Notes under the pieces: model-generated
What the model saw: only the letters and a program-made list of their open reading frames with translations
The model's database searches: none
What the model was told of the DNA's origin: nothing
Source of the DNA: Neckera pumila
Taxonomy: Eukaryota; Streptophyta; Bryopsida; Hypnales; Neckeraceae
Assembly: GCA_963969595.1 (NCBI GenBank)
Contig: OZ018416.1
Location: 18,802,065 to 18,866,064, forward strand
Length of the DNA: 64,000 nucleotides
Direction of reading: 5' to 3'
Shown here: positions 47,181 to 59,850 of the stretch, piece after piece
How the letters are laid out: each line of letters begins with the position of its first letter
Position numbering within the stretch: the stretch's first letter is position 1
Translations under genes and position numbers: made by a program

Positions 47181-47331
47181 CTATTAGAGAAAATTTTAAA
47201 CCTCTACAAAGTTGAATTGATGCATGAGGATGTGCATTTAGGGAAAAGGTCAGCCTAAAAAGGCTCTCAGGCATTTTGTAAGGTGAGCAATCAGCCAAAG
47301 TGCCCCATTGGAATTTGATTAAAAATTTATT

Positions 47332-47393
<62 letters not shown>

Positions 47394-47474
47394 GTTTGTT
47401 TGTTTGTTTTCACTTTAATTACACATTTGCCAAAATCCTAACGGCCTTGTAGAGGGTCCAAATTTTCTATAATG
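47181..47474. mobile_element. CATTAG-family element with an expanded TA microsatellite
   Basis: Ends CTATTAGAGAAAATTTTAAA and CAAATTTTCTATAATG. The other spacer copies (near 12590, 19255 and 37520) lack it. The centre holds (TA)n at about 47335-47385 followed by a GTTT run. Confidence 0.75.
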
Positions 47475-48871
47475 TTATGTGCGCACACTTTTAAATATCA
47501 AAGATGGTTTCAAGATCATTTATTTGGTGAAATCTCTTTACTGTGAATTTCTCCCAAATGAATTTTTTTTTAGATTTTTTGGAAATTTTTTTTCCTTTCT
47601 TTCCCAATTAAATGTTGAAGTATCTATTTTTTTGTGATTTTGCACTATTCTAATTCTCCTATTTAGAGAGTTTTTTAATGCTTTTCTTTCATAGAATACC
47701 TTCTTCTTATAGATCTATAAAGTAGACATATTTTTAAATATTCTATATAAAATGTTTTCTAATTTCATAGTACACTCAAAAAAAAATTTTTAAACTACCA
47801 AGGTGGAACAAAATTGGCAGTCATACTTGCCATACCCAATAGAAAAGTTCTCTAAAAGTAGATTTCAAATGTCAACATTCACACAATTCTTTTTCAAAAT
47901 CTTTACTTTACTTTAATTGAAACTAATAATATTTACATTCAAATTTCATGTTTTTAGAGTTTAATAAAAGAAAAAATTTCACTTTCAAATATTCAAATTC
48001 GTTTAGATCTATATAAAGTATCCTAAAAGTAGTATAAGAAATCATCATTTCCAAGATGCATGGTTTTCACTTTGTACTAGCATTTGCACATATAAAGAAC
48101 AAATTCAAAATAACCATGATACAATAGAAATTCATTACAAGTTGTTAGTTTTTGGCCAATTATTGTTATAATGTCTGGATAAACTTGACATGGACTGCCT
48201 TTTCAAGGCCAGACTTTACCTTTCTAGCATGCCAACATTTGATTTGAGTAATGAATTCTGATTTTTTGGGATTCTCACAGTTTTTAGAAACATCCACTCA
48301 AAATTGACGATGTAGAAACCTACCAAAAAATTTCAATTGTTTATTCAATGGACATTATTTTGGTGATTTTGGTCCTTCAAGGATTAACCAGGTAAGAATG
48401 CAAAGGACTAAAAATATCCAATGACAGAATGACTTTCAAGGTTCATAAGGAAAAGAAAATATACACAAGAATGGAAAATTTCATTAAAATGGCAATATTC
48501 CATATGCCATTTTTCCATTCATTTTCCTTCTTTAAACAATAGTTTCTTTTCAAAGTGGTATATTTTCACAAACTTGGTAACTTTTACATTTAGACAATGC
48601 ATTTTGAAAATTATACCTGTCATTGACTTAATTTTAAACGAATATTTTGTTAGAATAGCAATGTTCCGCAAACTTGGTAGTTGTAGGTTTAGACCATGTG
48701 GTCTGAAAGGTAAACTAGTCCTACATTTTAGACAATGTGGTCCAATTTCTTTACCAGTCCTAGAAAAATGATGGAGAAATGGCAGAAGAATATCACCATT
48801 TTAAAGAAATATCCCTTTTTAGAGCATTATGCAGAAGAATCACAATTTTTGGCTCCCTGAACTGTGTCCAT
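47475..48871. repeat. AT-rich spacer unit next to the GLP-E 3' flank
   Basis: No gene. Collinear with 12600-13781 and 19270-20650. Confidence 0.65.
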
Positions 48872-49959
48872 TTAACGAAATTGTCCATTTCCACCCTTCC
48901 CCTTCCGTGCCATTTTGGTCGAATGCCGCCATTTTAACGAAATTTTGATTCAATGCAGTTGATATTTCATTGTTTGCACAATCAACGCCAATTTCATAAA
49001 ATTGGCGCGGTTCAGGTTGCATTGCCTTAAGCAATATCTACACTAGTCCTAGTTTGTGGACTGAAATTAGACAACTGTGAAGATATATCTCAACACTGTT
49101 ATTTGGCTTTTGGAACAACGCCAATTGACGATAATGATACTGCGCCTCGAGCTGTGACTTCTGCCTGCCAGAGTTTGAACCGATAGAATCTCGTGGTGAC
49201 ACATGGCGGAGCGGCATTGCAGCTCAAACACGAAGGAATGTTCTCCTTATGCGAGCAGTGCATCATCCTGTGCGTAGATGCTGACAAGCGTCCTTCACTC
49301 CATAGCTATTAGTCTGAGAACAGGTATCATAGGTTTGCACAAAGTCGCAGAGAAAAGGGGAACTTGAAACCCAGGGAATGAACAACGAGAGTAGGATTTT
49401 AGGTGCAGGTTCACTTACAGAACCTAGCAAACAATATAATGCAACATCATAGCCAGGAATTTCGAGTCACTGACTTTCTGAAACAAATGAGGCTCAAAAT
49501 CAGCACAATCATCTATTTCTCGCCTCGTGAAAACAAACTCTATTCAAATTAGGTCAGCAAACATGATGTACTGTACAGACTTCAATTTCCTCGAAGTGAG
49601 GTATGATGCAAATGCACAAGCTCACAAACTGTGCTCGAATATGTAACTCTTGAATGATAATTCAACACACTGAACACCGTTTTTATGAAAATGAGAAAAT
49701 CTGGGGATGAATCTATCATTATTCATTTATTTAATTACATGGGGTCAAACTATGGGTAAAGCAATGGAAGGATCAACTCAACCTTGGGTTCAGGCCAGCC
49801 AATACTCTGAGACCAACACAATCAACCTAAAGAACCAGAAGTCACTGGACCCTCTCTCGCTTCAAACGATTGTTGATCTAGCAGCTGTCGCTATGTACCT
49901 TTATTTCTATAATTCCACAATCTCAGAGACTGGATCATCTCAAAAGCTGTTGACCGATT
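48872..49959. repeat. 3' flank of GLP-E with two empty TTAA sites
   Basis: Paralogous to the other GLP 3' flanks. TTAA at 48872-48875 and at 48934-48937 are unoccupied here but hold elements in paralogous units (13786-14711 and 26891-27798). Confidence 0.75.
49900..49905 (-). terminator. Polyadenylation signal of GLP-E
   Basis: AATAAA on the minus strand, 55 bases past the stop codon. Confidence 0.6.
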
Positions 49960-50625
49960 CTACGTTTGGAACTGCTTCTGGATCAGGTCCACCGTCTTCT
50001 CGTCGATCCGGAACGCCTTCTCCAACACCTCGTCCTTGATGTCCGGAGTGAACAAAGCAGGAGCAATCTGCTGCACGCCAGGGTTCTGGCTGCTCAAAGC
50101 GGCGAAAGCCAACGCCTGCCATTTGCCCACGTTCAGCTGGAAGTGCACCAGGCCCCTGGGGAACACGAACAGCTCGCCTTCCTTGAGGGTGGTGGCAAAC
50201 AAAGTGTTGTTGGTGTCCACAAAGCCCACGTACAGCTCGCCCTTCGCCAAGAGCAGGAGCTCGGTGGCGCGGGGGTGGGTGTGAGGCGGGTTGATGCCGC
50301 CCTTGGCGAAGTCGATGCGAGCAGCGGAGATGCCCAAGGTGTTCAATCCCGGGAACTGCTGGACGAAAGCGGGCGTGACCGCGGCCTTGTTGGGGTTGTT
50401 GGTGTCGCCGGCGTTCTTCAAGCCATCGAACGTGAAGTCTTTCGCGGACACCTGATCGGCAGGCTTGCAGGTGAGTCCGTTGATGGTGATTCCGCTCTTC
50501 AAGTCCGCGACGCAGAAGTCCTGGAGCGGATCTTCGTCTGCTGCCATGGCGAGCATGGGCACCAGCGCCACGCTCATCAACACGGCCACCGTCACCCACC
50601 CACTGCTTCGGGCCATGATGCCCAT
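49960..50625 (-). CDS. GLP: Germin-like protein (GLP-E)
   Basis: Intronless, 221 residues from the ATG at 50625; an in-frame ATG 19 codons upstream is less likely because it would bury the signal peptide. Met-4, Leu-51 and Pro-78 as in GLP-D, but Ala-127 instead of Val and a different C-terminus (Gln-Thr for Arg-Met). Ala-127 is shared with the diverged GLP-F, so it is probably ancestral. Disulfide cysteines, box 1 and box 2 ligands and the sequon at Asn-139 are intact. Secreted Mn-type cupin expected; catalytic activity not predictable. Confidence 0.95.
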   Translation of the reverse strand: MGIMARSSGWVTVAVLMSVALVPMLAMAADEDPLQDFCVADLKSGITINGLTCKPADQVSAKDFTFDGLKNAGDTNNPNKAAVTPAFVQQFPGLNTLGISAARIDFAKGGINPPHTHPRATELLLLAKGELYVGFVDTNNTLFATTLKEGELFVFPRGLVHFQLNVGKWQALAFAALSSQNPGVQQIAPALFTPDIKDEVLEKAFRIDEKTVDLIQKQFQT

Positions 50626-50775
50626 GTCGACGACGACTGTGCTACTAGAAATTGAAGGATCGGATCCGGAGTTCAGCTGCAAGTCGAGCTCTTGTCAGCT
50701 GAGATGATTGTGGAATTAGTTGGAGTATGGCACTGAAATGGTTGCTGCTGTTACAAACTGTTTGGGTTGTGGGGG

Positions 50776-50783
50776 TTTATATA
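50776..50783 (-). promoter_or_regulatory. TATA box of GLP-E
   Basis: TATATAAA on the minus strand, about 150 bases from the ATG. Confidence 0.7.
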
Positions 50784-50895
50784 CGTATCGGGGTCATGAC
50801 TTCTCGAACACGCGGATTGACCTTGGGGTACCTGAGAGGAAATCTCGGAAGAAGGAAAACGGATTAAGTAAGGTGTGCATGGATCGCCCAGATTG

Positions 50896-51030
50896 AAAGC
50901 CACTCCCGAGTCTCAACCGTGCTGGAAGTGCCGTGATTAACGGCCGCAGAAATACGTGTTATTATGGCAGGAGGACATTTTTGGCCTGCTTTCTATTCTT
51001 AAACTGCAATTAGACGCGTGTCAGTTGGGG
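50896..51030 (-). promoter_or_regulatory. Conserved upstream block of GLP-E
   Basis: Close match to 32576-32715. About 270-405 bases from the ATG. Confidence 0.45.
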
Positions 51031-51541
51031 TGAAGTTAACCAGTTAAGGCCGTGGGACATTTTTCCTTTTTTTAAAAGATCTCTGCCATTTGTGTCAAAA
51101 GGAAGATTGAAGCAGTTCAGGAACATTTTTATACGGAGTAGTTCTTTCGACTTTGTCGCCGTTGAAATAAATATTGTATTTAATGTTTTCGCACTGTTGA
51201 AATGGATTTCCATGTTTGTCAACTGTCAACGTCGGAAGAAATGTCGTGTTTACTGTTGAAATGTTTGTTTACAGAATTACGAAAATGTATGAACTTTGGT
51301 CAAACTCGTGTTCTTCATATTCGTAAGAATTGAAGAAGCGAATCGTAAGTTATCGGATATATTGAGAACCAGTTGCACTGGAGTTCCGGAGTGCAGGGCC
51401 GCCACGAAGGGCACTTCGCAAAAGGCCTCACCCACACTACTTTTATCTGCAGATGCCTCTCTTCATTGTGGAACCGTCAGTCTCAAATATCAATTCTACG
51501 CAGGGTGTGCCCTGTGCCTTTGATTCAATAACTTTCACACC
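51031..51541. other. Distal upstream flank of GLP-E
   Basis: Matches 32720-33530 upstream of GLP-D minus the Mutator-like MITE. No gene. Confidence 0.6.
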
Positions 51542-51877
51542 CATTATAGAAAATTTGACCCCCCCAGAGCGCTGCTAGAATGTGACAAATCAAGCTATTA
51601 AAAGCTTGGTCTATCGCACCAAGCTAACTGCTCTTTGCAGCAGTCAGCTCTCGCGATTTTTTTTTTTTTTTTTAATATTTTTTAAGATTGGAAAAAAATA
51701 AAAATAAAAATAAAAAAAAATTTATTCGGAATTTTTGGTTCCTGCGCCACTGCTGCTGCAGTTTCAGCAGGGCGGAAACAGGGGAAAAACAATTTTTATT
51801 ACCAAATAAAAACAAATTTCAGGATACCTCGGAGGGCTGTAGAGCAACCCTCCGGAGGCCTAAAATTTCCTCTAATG
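51542..51877. mobile_element. CATTAG-family element
   Basis: Ends CATTATAGAAAATTTGACCC and AAAATTTCCTCTAATG, with the CTGCTGCAGTTTCAGCAGGG block. Confidence 0.75.
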
Positions 51878-52020
51878 ATAGGTCCAAATGCCACAAAACA
51901 AAGCCCGTGCATCCCTCCTCGCCAAGGGCTTTCCGATGATATCAAGAATGTGAATTGGGGACACACAATCCGAGAGATCTCAACATAACTAACAAACAAA
52001 GAAACAAACAACTATTATGA

Positions 52021-52640
52021 ATCCCTAAAGTTCCGTGACTATGTTCTCACCAAAAATACTCCAAAATTGCCTTCCCTAGTACAAGTACTATCACTTTTGG
52101 ACATATGTAACCGTAGGATCTTGTAGTACTCTGGTTTGAGAAGATGTGGCAAAATTTCAGAAATTTTTCATTGTGTAGATTGCAAGATATGAGCGTTTGA
52201 AGTGGCAAAAACCTTTTTTGGGGCCGTGTGAAAAAACAAGCACGTGCACTTCACAAGGTCAGATCATTATGAAAAAATTTCCAAAATAGTTGTGCTTCTT
52301 TGGATTCATTCTTCAGGGCAGGATGGCTACATGCTTGAAAATGTTCAAATCATTTGGAATGTACAACATATAGGAATAAGATAATAAGTAGAAAGAAGTA
52401 GAAAATGAGTCAAAATTTTAAATTGTTGAGAATTTTGTTTTTGAATTGGAAAATGCCAATTTAATGGTTGTAATACTGTCATAAACAATTTACATCTTAT
52501 AATTTTTTTTTTCCAAATTTTTTGAGATTTGATCCTCATAACTTTTGACTCATTGATCAAAATGGAATGATTCAAAGCTTTCCATGTATATATAAATCTA
52601 TTAATCCAGTTTCAAAATTTTATTTTTTTTCTAAAATGTT
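52021..52640. mobile_element. Truncated TTAA-family element, inverted
   Basis: Begins with the reversed right end (ATCCCTAAAGTTCC) and follows the interior of 54510-55442 backwards until it breaks off near 52640. Confidence 0.6.
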
Positions 52641-52879
52641 AAAGGACTTCACCTTTTGGAAGGTCTAAACCGGGGGCTAAAAAAGTACATATTGAAGTAT
52701 AGGCACATTGAACTTGCAATTGGTGGGAATATTCACTCTAAAATTTTAAGACAATGTCATTGAAAAAATTAACCTAAGGATCCTATAGTTGGTTTTGTTA
52801 AAAAATAAGCATTGATGAAGATTTTGACCTTGACACCTTGTTTTAGGATGAATATTTTGAAGCAAATTTGGGTTTTTAA

Positions 52880-53798
52880 CCCCTAAAGGACCATTGTCCC
52901 TTCGGGGGACAAATGCGTTTTTGAGTAGGTATCTACGGGCTGAAATTTTCTTTTGATTTTTTTAAACTTTTTTTGGAAGAACAAAAGCTGATTACCTTCA
53001 TGGGAATATAATTTTTGTCACAATTGGTGCTTGGGAACAAAAGTTATGACCAAATAAGCTCAAAGCAAGGGACGGCAGGCAGCAAAAAGAATTTGCAATT
53101 TTTTTTTTTTCTTAAATATTTTTTTTTCTCATAGATTATGTTTTTGTCTATCTAGAAAGCTTTGATTCATTTCATTTGGATTTTGTATGAGAAAGTTATG
53201 GACATTCTTGTTTTTTAAGCAGTTAGAGTATCTTTTTGAAAAAAATAACTTGTAGGATTCATTTTTGAATGCAATTTCTCAAATTTTTCAATTCTTTCTT
53301 TTGCATGGTTTAGTTTATTTGCTAGAACAATCTCACCATTGGGATTGGTGCATTTTAATCCCACCTAAAATATAAAAATATTTTAGACTTTCCTTCTATC
53401 TCGTACCTACTTCTGTTTAAACAATTTTTCTAATAATGAAAATTAAGTTTTCTTGAACTTTTTTTTTTTGGCTAGATTTTCAAATTAAATTTCCAATATA
53501 AACATTAAAAGCTCAAAACTCTGTAGTGAAAAAAAATAAAGTTAAAAATGTTCAAAGTCAAAAAATCTAGTCCCACAATGTGCTGAAAAACTTGTTTTTT
53601 TCACTTTAAACGCAGATATCATGCAAAATGTGCGGTCAAAAATTCTGAAATTTTTTCCACACACTCTCATACTAGTTACGTGTAAGATCCTATGGTTAGA
53701 TGTGAAAAAAAAACATTTTTCAAATTTTTTTACTTTTTGCTATAGAAATGGCAGTTTTGAGTGTTTTTGGCAGAACAAGGGCCTCGGTCCTTTAGGGG
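52880..53798. mobile_element. TTAA-family element, well preserved
   Basis: TTAA at 52876-52879 and 53799-53802, ends CCCCTAAAGGACC and GGTCCTTTAGGGG (perfect 13-base inverted repeats), foldback TTGTCCCTTCGGGGGACAA. 919 bp, non-coding. Confidence 0.85.
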
Positions 53799-53802
53799 TT
53801 AA

Positions 53803-54411
53803 ACAAGAAAGAACTTTAGGGGGTAAATAATTATAAAAACTCCAAACAGATGTAACTTATGGAATTTGTGAGAAGAAAAGATAACTCAAACATGTACCCA
53901 GATTAAATTTTTTTTTTCTTTGCGATTGGTGACTGAATCAAAAGTTGCATTAATACTAAAATATTTTGAGCAGGGCAGGCAGCTTTTGCCTTTGGATAAC
54001 AAGTGTATAATGCCTCTTCTACTTCTGAGAGTATATAACCGGCAAACATGACATAGGAATACATGTTGCAATTGCCCAAAACAAGAACCATGTGTAGTGC
54101 AAAAACTTCACGCCAAGACGGTTATAGTTTATTGATTGGGCAATGTTGAGATTTGTTTTTTCCTTCTTATAATCTTACTTTATTGTTGCATATAATTTAT
54201 CAATCCATTTAGTCAAAGTGTCCAAATTTATTTGCACTTTCCTATAGTAGTTAAATAGTGCTATTTCTTAGGATAAATTTTTTCTTAAAAGTTGTTTTCA
54301 ATTTAATTGCTGCCCTAAATATTGTTTGTTTTGGACAATTTCTGACGGAGATGTACCCGGGAATCATAGGGATTAAATTATTATATACAGGCCTGCTTGC
54401 CATTCATACCT
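53803..54411. other. AT-rich stretch, no gene recognised
   Basis: Only short frames without recognisable similarity. Confidence 0.4.
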
Positions 54412-54415
54412 TTAA

Positions 54416-57400
54416 CTCCTAAAAGAGCAATATGTGTATTTTAGCAACATAGAAGTTTTGGGCAAGTACGTGTGACAAGAGATTTGTATACTTTGGGCTG
54501 AAATTTTAAACCCTAAAGGACCAACATGCGTTTTTTGGCAACATAGAAATTTTAGGCAAGTACGTGTGATTGGAGATTTGCATATTCTTGGCTGAAATTT
54601 TTATAGAAGGTGGAGACAGGGAATATCTTTCATATGCACCAAATTTCAAGACATTTGGAAATACGAGTAAAAAGTTATGGCCCAATACATTGTTTGTTTC
54701 TCAACTGATGCAGTCCGAGCAGATTAGAAAAAATCACTTTTTTCAAAAATCAAAATTTGAAATTGGTTTATTAGATTTATATATACATGGAAAGCTTTTA
54801 ATCATACTATTTTGATCAATGAGTCAAACGTTACAAGGACTTTTAGTTTGCGGGCAATTATGGATTGTCTATTCTAAAATAAACTTTGAAGTCGTTTATT
54901 TCACTCAATTTTCAATATTTTTCAAACAAAATAAAATTGTAGGATGTGAATTATTTATTAAAACATTTCAACCATTGGGATTGGGTGATTGGCATTTTTC
55001 AATTCCATAATTAACTTCTTAACAATTTAGTGTTTTGAACCATTCTCTACTTCTTTCTACTTACTATTTTTTTCCTATATGTTGTACAATTCCAAATAAT
55101 CTGAAATTTTTCATGCATGTAACCAACTTGCCCTAAATAATGAACCCAAAGAAGCACAACCATTTTAGATTTTTTTTCATAATAATCCAATCTTGTGAAG
55201 TGCAGCTGCCTGATTTTTTGCAGAGCCAAAAAATGGACTTTTGCCACTTCAAACACTAATATCTTCCAATCTATACAACGGGAATTTCTAAATTTTTTAC
55301 CACACATTCTCAAACCAGAGTACTACAAGATCCTACGGTTACATGTGTCCAAAAATGATATTTTTCAAAAATTTGGTACTTGTCCTTGAAATGGCAGTTT
55401 TGGAGCATTTTTGGTGAGAACATAGTCAAGGAACTTTAGGGGTTAATAGAAGGTGGGGCCGAGGAACATCTTTTGTATGCACAAAATTTCATGACATTTG
55501 GAAATATGAGTCAAAACTCAAATTTTATTGCATGATATGTAGTTTGTTTGATTGTTTCTCAACTTGGGTAGTTTGGGACTTTGGGTAGATAAAAAAGTAT
55601 CACTTTTGTCAAAATACGTATATCACTATATCCTATAACTAATAACTTGCACATTTTGTCATATGATGGAAAATGGGTTGAAAACCTATAGAAAATTTTT
55701 TAACTAAAAGAACTTCATATTCATTTTGAAAACAATTGTAGAGTGGAAGGTATTGTTGAAGAAAGATAAAACTAATATGCTAATAACTCTTGGAAGAATT
55801 TGAAAATTGTTGATTTCAGTGGTGAGAATTTTCTAGTAAACATTCATATTCTTCATTTTCATTTTTCTAAAATTGTGAAGAAAAGACAACCTTATATGTT
55901 TTTCTACCTTTACTGCTTGCAAAATAAAAATCCATATAAATTTAGCTTCATCATTCGGACTTGAACTAGTTCAAATGTTTTTGAGCAAGTATAAATCCAT
56001 ACAATATCCAAAAAATAATTAATGTTTTATAGAGTATATATTTTGCTGCCCCATTTGACATTGAAATCAAAAAATCCTTCTAACTTTTGCAATAGGGTAA
56101 TTGCAAGAAACACTTGCCAATTTTGTTGCATTTTATAATACTCATGCCTTTTTTTTTTTTTCTGGATTACTTTAAAATTAGAAAAACAATTTTAAATTTA
56201 AAAAACAATATAACCAATATATGCACCTACATATTGAAGGGTAACCACTGAAGAAAATTCATAGAAAAATTCTCTATATAGGATAGCTAGGTCATTGCAA
56301 GAAAGAGTGATATTGGAACATTGTTACAAAGGGTGTGTGGAAGCTTCGTTATGTGATAACTTTTGAAGCATAACATGCATGAAGTTGAAATTTTATTGGA
56401 TGTATTTGTCTTTAAGGTAATCATATTTCATACTTTTTTTGAAAATTTTAAAATCATTTAAATATAAAAAAAAGTTAAATTAATATGTCACATATTGAAT
56501 TTTAGGATTTTTGGGTATTATGGAGTCCCCAATTTTAATGCTTTAGAGCGGAAATTCTACATTCTATTTGCATAGTAGAAATTCATATATCTGTTAAGGG
56601 GAATTTAAAAATATTTAATTTTGTATTGTCTACATCCATGCAAAGAAGGCTTCTTTAAGCGAGCATGGTTCTGAATATTTAAAATGGTTTCAAAATCAAT
56701 TTTTTGGTCAAATCTCTTTACTATAAAGTCTTATCAAATATCATATTTTTAATTTCTTTGAAAATGATTTTTCCTATTTTTTACAAATTAAAACGTCAAA
56801 GTATGTATTTTCTTCAAAATTTCAACTCATACTTTTTGGTGAATAACTTTTGACCTAGATTTTTTAGATCTTGTGGAACTTTTTTTTTTGTAAAATTGCA
56901 TTTTGAAATGAATCCTACAAGTTCTTTTTTTCAGAAAGATGCTAAAATCTTGTGGATATATTATTTTTGAGTATTGTACTAATTAAACTTGTTTTATTTT
57001 ATTTTTAAAAATTCATATGCAAAAGTTCATGAATACTAGAGAATAAGCCAAAAACAGCCAAAGTAGAATAAAAATGGACACTCTATCTTACAATGACCCA
57101 CTAGAAAAGTGCCAAATTTTAAGAAAATATATATTTTGATGTTTTAATTAGTAGAAAATAGGAAAAATTTTAAATAAAAAAAAAAGAAATTGGCCATTTG
57201 TAACAGCTTTATGGAGATGGTCTTTTGCCAAAATAATCGCCAAAATAATTTTATACATGCTTCAAAAAGCAAGTAGAAAGAAGCTCATGCTTTTCTATGA
57301 CATATAAGTAACTGTTTCTTAAAATCCTTTGAAAAGTAGCTAAAAGTGTACTAGAAGACCATTTCTTCCAAATTTTAGCTCCAAATTCATTTCTTTGGTT

Positions 57401-57842
57401 ACTACTTTGTTAAAAAATAAATCAATCACAGGGGGCTTTTTTGAGTTTCCTTGTCTCACTTTCCCCTGTGAGAACAACAATCTTGTGACTTTGCCCTGTG
57501 TTATAGGATAGTCAATAGTCATTAGAGGACTAGAGGAGGCATAAGTACCTTGCCTATGAATTTGGAGTGATTTGGAGCCAAAATACAAAAGTTATGGCCA
57601 AAATACAAATCAACACGCAAGGTGTGATGCAAAATAAGAGAGGGGTTTCTTGCAATCACACAATATTTATAGGAATGACATAAAACAAAGCTTCACATGC
57701 AAATTATGACAAATGGCATCCATCCTAAAAATTCATGCAAGCATTTCAATTTATGAAGTCAATACTTAATAGAGTCTACCCAAGTTTTCAAAAAGTCTAG
57801 AATGTCTAAAATGGACTCTTTGCTTCCTTGGATTTTTAGGGG
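54416..57842. mobile_element. Old TTAA-family element with nested insertions
   Basis: Left end TCCTAAAAGAGC after TTAA (54412-54415), right end TTTTTAGGGG before TTAA (57843-57846). It is split by a younger member (54510-55442), after which its own sequence (AGAAGGTGGGG) resumes. A further insertion probably spans about 56092-57652, with imperfect ends built on ATTGCAAGAAAC. Confidence 0.55.
54510..55442. mobile_element. TTAA-family element inserted in an older member
   Basis: TTAA at 54506-54509 and 55443-55446, ends ACCCTAAAGGACC and ACTTTAGGGG, 933 bp. Its flanks join to give the normal family interior, so the target was a sister element. Confidence 0.8.
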
Positions 57843-57846
57843 TTAA

Positions 57847-58558
57847 AAGTCATTTGGTTTTCTTTGGTTATTGGAAAAACATGGAAACAAATGTCTGAAG
57901 ATGGATGACACTGATTTAAGGTGGAAACAGGGAATGCACATGTTCATTTTATCAAAACTTAGGGCTAATTCTTGCCATTGACGATGGTGGAAATATGAGG
58001 GCTTATTGTGAGGGCAACATCACTATATCATAACCTGGAATTTCATGGAACTAACTGAAAATAAATGGAGCCTGAAAACTAGCACAATTATCTTTTCTTA
58101 GGACAACTACTCCCCATACAAACATAAACGTCCCTTTGAAATTTGATGTGCAAATAACACAGACTTTCCTCAATGTGACTTACAGATGCACAGGTTCAAA
58201 AGATCTAAACCAATAGCTCATTGATCTACTTCAACACACTGTACTGTACACCATTTCATGAAAATGAGAAAACTTTTGAGTGCCGTATATATTTATTGAA
58301 ACAGATGCATGTTCTCCAACTATGGCCAGGGCCAAATGACGTGGATAACTTCACATGCACTTGGATTCAGACCAGCCAGTGCTCTGAAAGCAATACAATC
58401 GATATCGTGCTAACGAGTAACGAATCAGAAGTCATCGGATTCTAACTTAAAGTAAATCGAACATTGATAGTAACTGTCTCGACTGTGGCTGCGCATGATG
58501 TTTCCACAGCTAGATCGACTCTGACATTAAATTTGACAAGCTATTCATCAATTTACAT
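57847..58558. other. 3' flank of GLP-F, no other gene
   Basis: Diverged from the other GLP 3' flanks, but similar words appear (for example GAAAATGAGAAAAC near 58260). Confidence 0.5.
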
Positions 58559-59217
58559 TTAGAATTGCTTCTGGATCAGGTCCACCGTCTCCTCGTTGAT
58601 GCGGAAAGCCTTCTCCAACACCTCGTCCTTGATGTCCGGAGTGAACAAAGCGGGGGCAATCTGCTGCACGCCAGGGTTCTGGCTGCTCAAAGCGGCGAAA
58701 GCCAACGCAGGGTATTTGCCCACATTCAGCTGGAAGTGCACAAGTCCCTTGGGGAACACGAACAGCTCGCCTTCCTTGATGGTGGTGGCAAACAAGGTGT
58801 TGTTGGTGTCCACAAAGCCCACGTACAACTCGCCCTTGGCCAACAGCAGAATCTCGGTGGCTCTGGGGTGCGTGTGCGGGGGGTTGATGCCGCCCTTGGC
58901 GAAGTCGATGCGGGCCGCGGAGATGCCCAAAGTGTTCAATCCGTGGAACTGAAGCACGGACGCAGGCGTGACAACGCGTTGTTGGGGTTGTTGGTGTTTC
59001 CGGCATTCTTCAAGCCATGAAACGTGAAGTCTTTGACGGAGACCTGGTCGGCAGGCTTGCAGGTGAATCCGTTGATGGTGAGTCCGCTCTTTAAGTCGGC
59101 GACGCAGAAGTCCTGCAGAGGATCCTCGTCTGCTGCCATGGCGAGCATGGGCACCAACGCCACGCTCAAGAGCACGGCCACGGTCACCCACAAGCTCCTG
59201 CGGGCCATGATTCCCAT
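58559..59217 (-). pseudogene. Germin-like gene with 1-bp frameshift (GLP-F)
   Basis: The frame from the ATG at 59217 encodes the signal peptide, both cysteines and the sequence to about residue 78, then runs out of frame. The rest (both cupin boxes with all four metal ligands, to the C-terminus) is in another frame down to 58559. Aligned with GLP-C, one base is missing around 58971-58980. The copy ends after Gln-Phe, two residues earlier than the others, and is the most diverged member. TATA box and both boxes are otherwise intact, so a sequencing error or a very recent mutation must be considered. Confidence 0.8.
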
Positions 59218-59398
59218 GTCGACGACGAACTGCAACAATCGGTGCCGCTAGAATTGGAAGTCCGGAGCAGTTCTGGAAGTCAAGCTCGATCTTTCGGGTG
59301 CAAGAGAAGTACTAATGTGCACTGAGGTGGTTATGGAAGCTGGAGGAAGGCACTGGAATACTTAGTTGCTGCTGTTACAATTGTTGGGGCTGTGGAGG

Positions 59399-59406
59399 TT
59401 TATATA
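59399..59406 (-). promoter_or_regulatory. TATA box of GLP-F
   Basis: TATATAAA on the minus strand, about 180 bases from the ATG. Confidence 0.6.
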
Positions 59407-59774
59407 GTTACATCCTGAGGGCATCAACGTTGAAGCGCGTTTTCCAAGACGCGGAATGGCTGGAAAGGAAACTGACTCTCAGGTGCTTTTTCAGGTGCTT
59501 TTTAGGAAATTGCGTCTGGGTGTGTAATGAGTAAAGACTCGGTCCAATGATAGTCAGAGGAGTTCAGATGTTTGGACTCGGAAGTCGCGAAAGTGAGGTC
59601 CTGCCAGTGTGAACGGAATCTAATTCAGAACTCCAATTTCGACCTCATTTGTTAGCCAAGATCCATGGTATTAAAAAACTCGGCGTTTTGCTGGTGGAAA
59701 ACCCTGGACTTTGGTCAATTTGGGGTTTACTTTTGCCTTCGATTTCATTGACGGAAGTCACGGAACCGAAGCTA

Positions 59775-59850
59775 CAGTACTGTACAGTACATGTAGAGTA
59801 CATGTAGAGTACATGTAGAGTACATGTAGAGTACATGTAGAGTACCTGAC
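59775..59850. repeat. 11-bp tandem repeat upstream of GLP-F
   Basis: Five units of GTACATGTAGA, preceded by a GTACTGTACAGTAC palindromic stretch. About 370-450 bases upstream of the TATA box. Confidence 0.85.
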
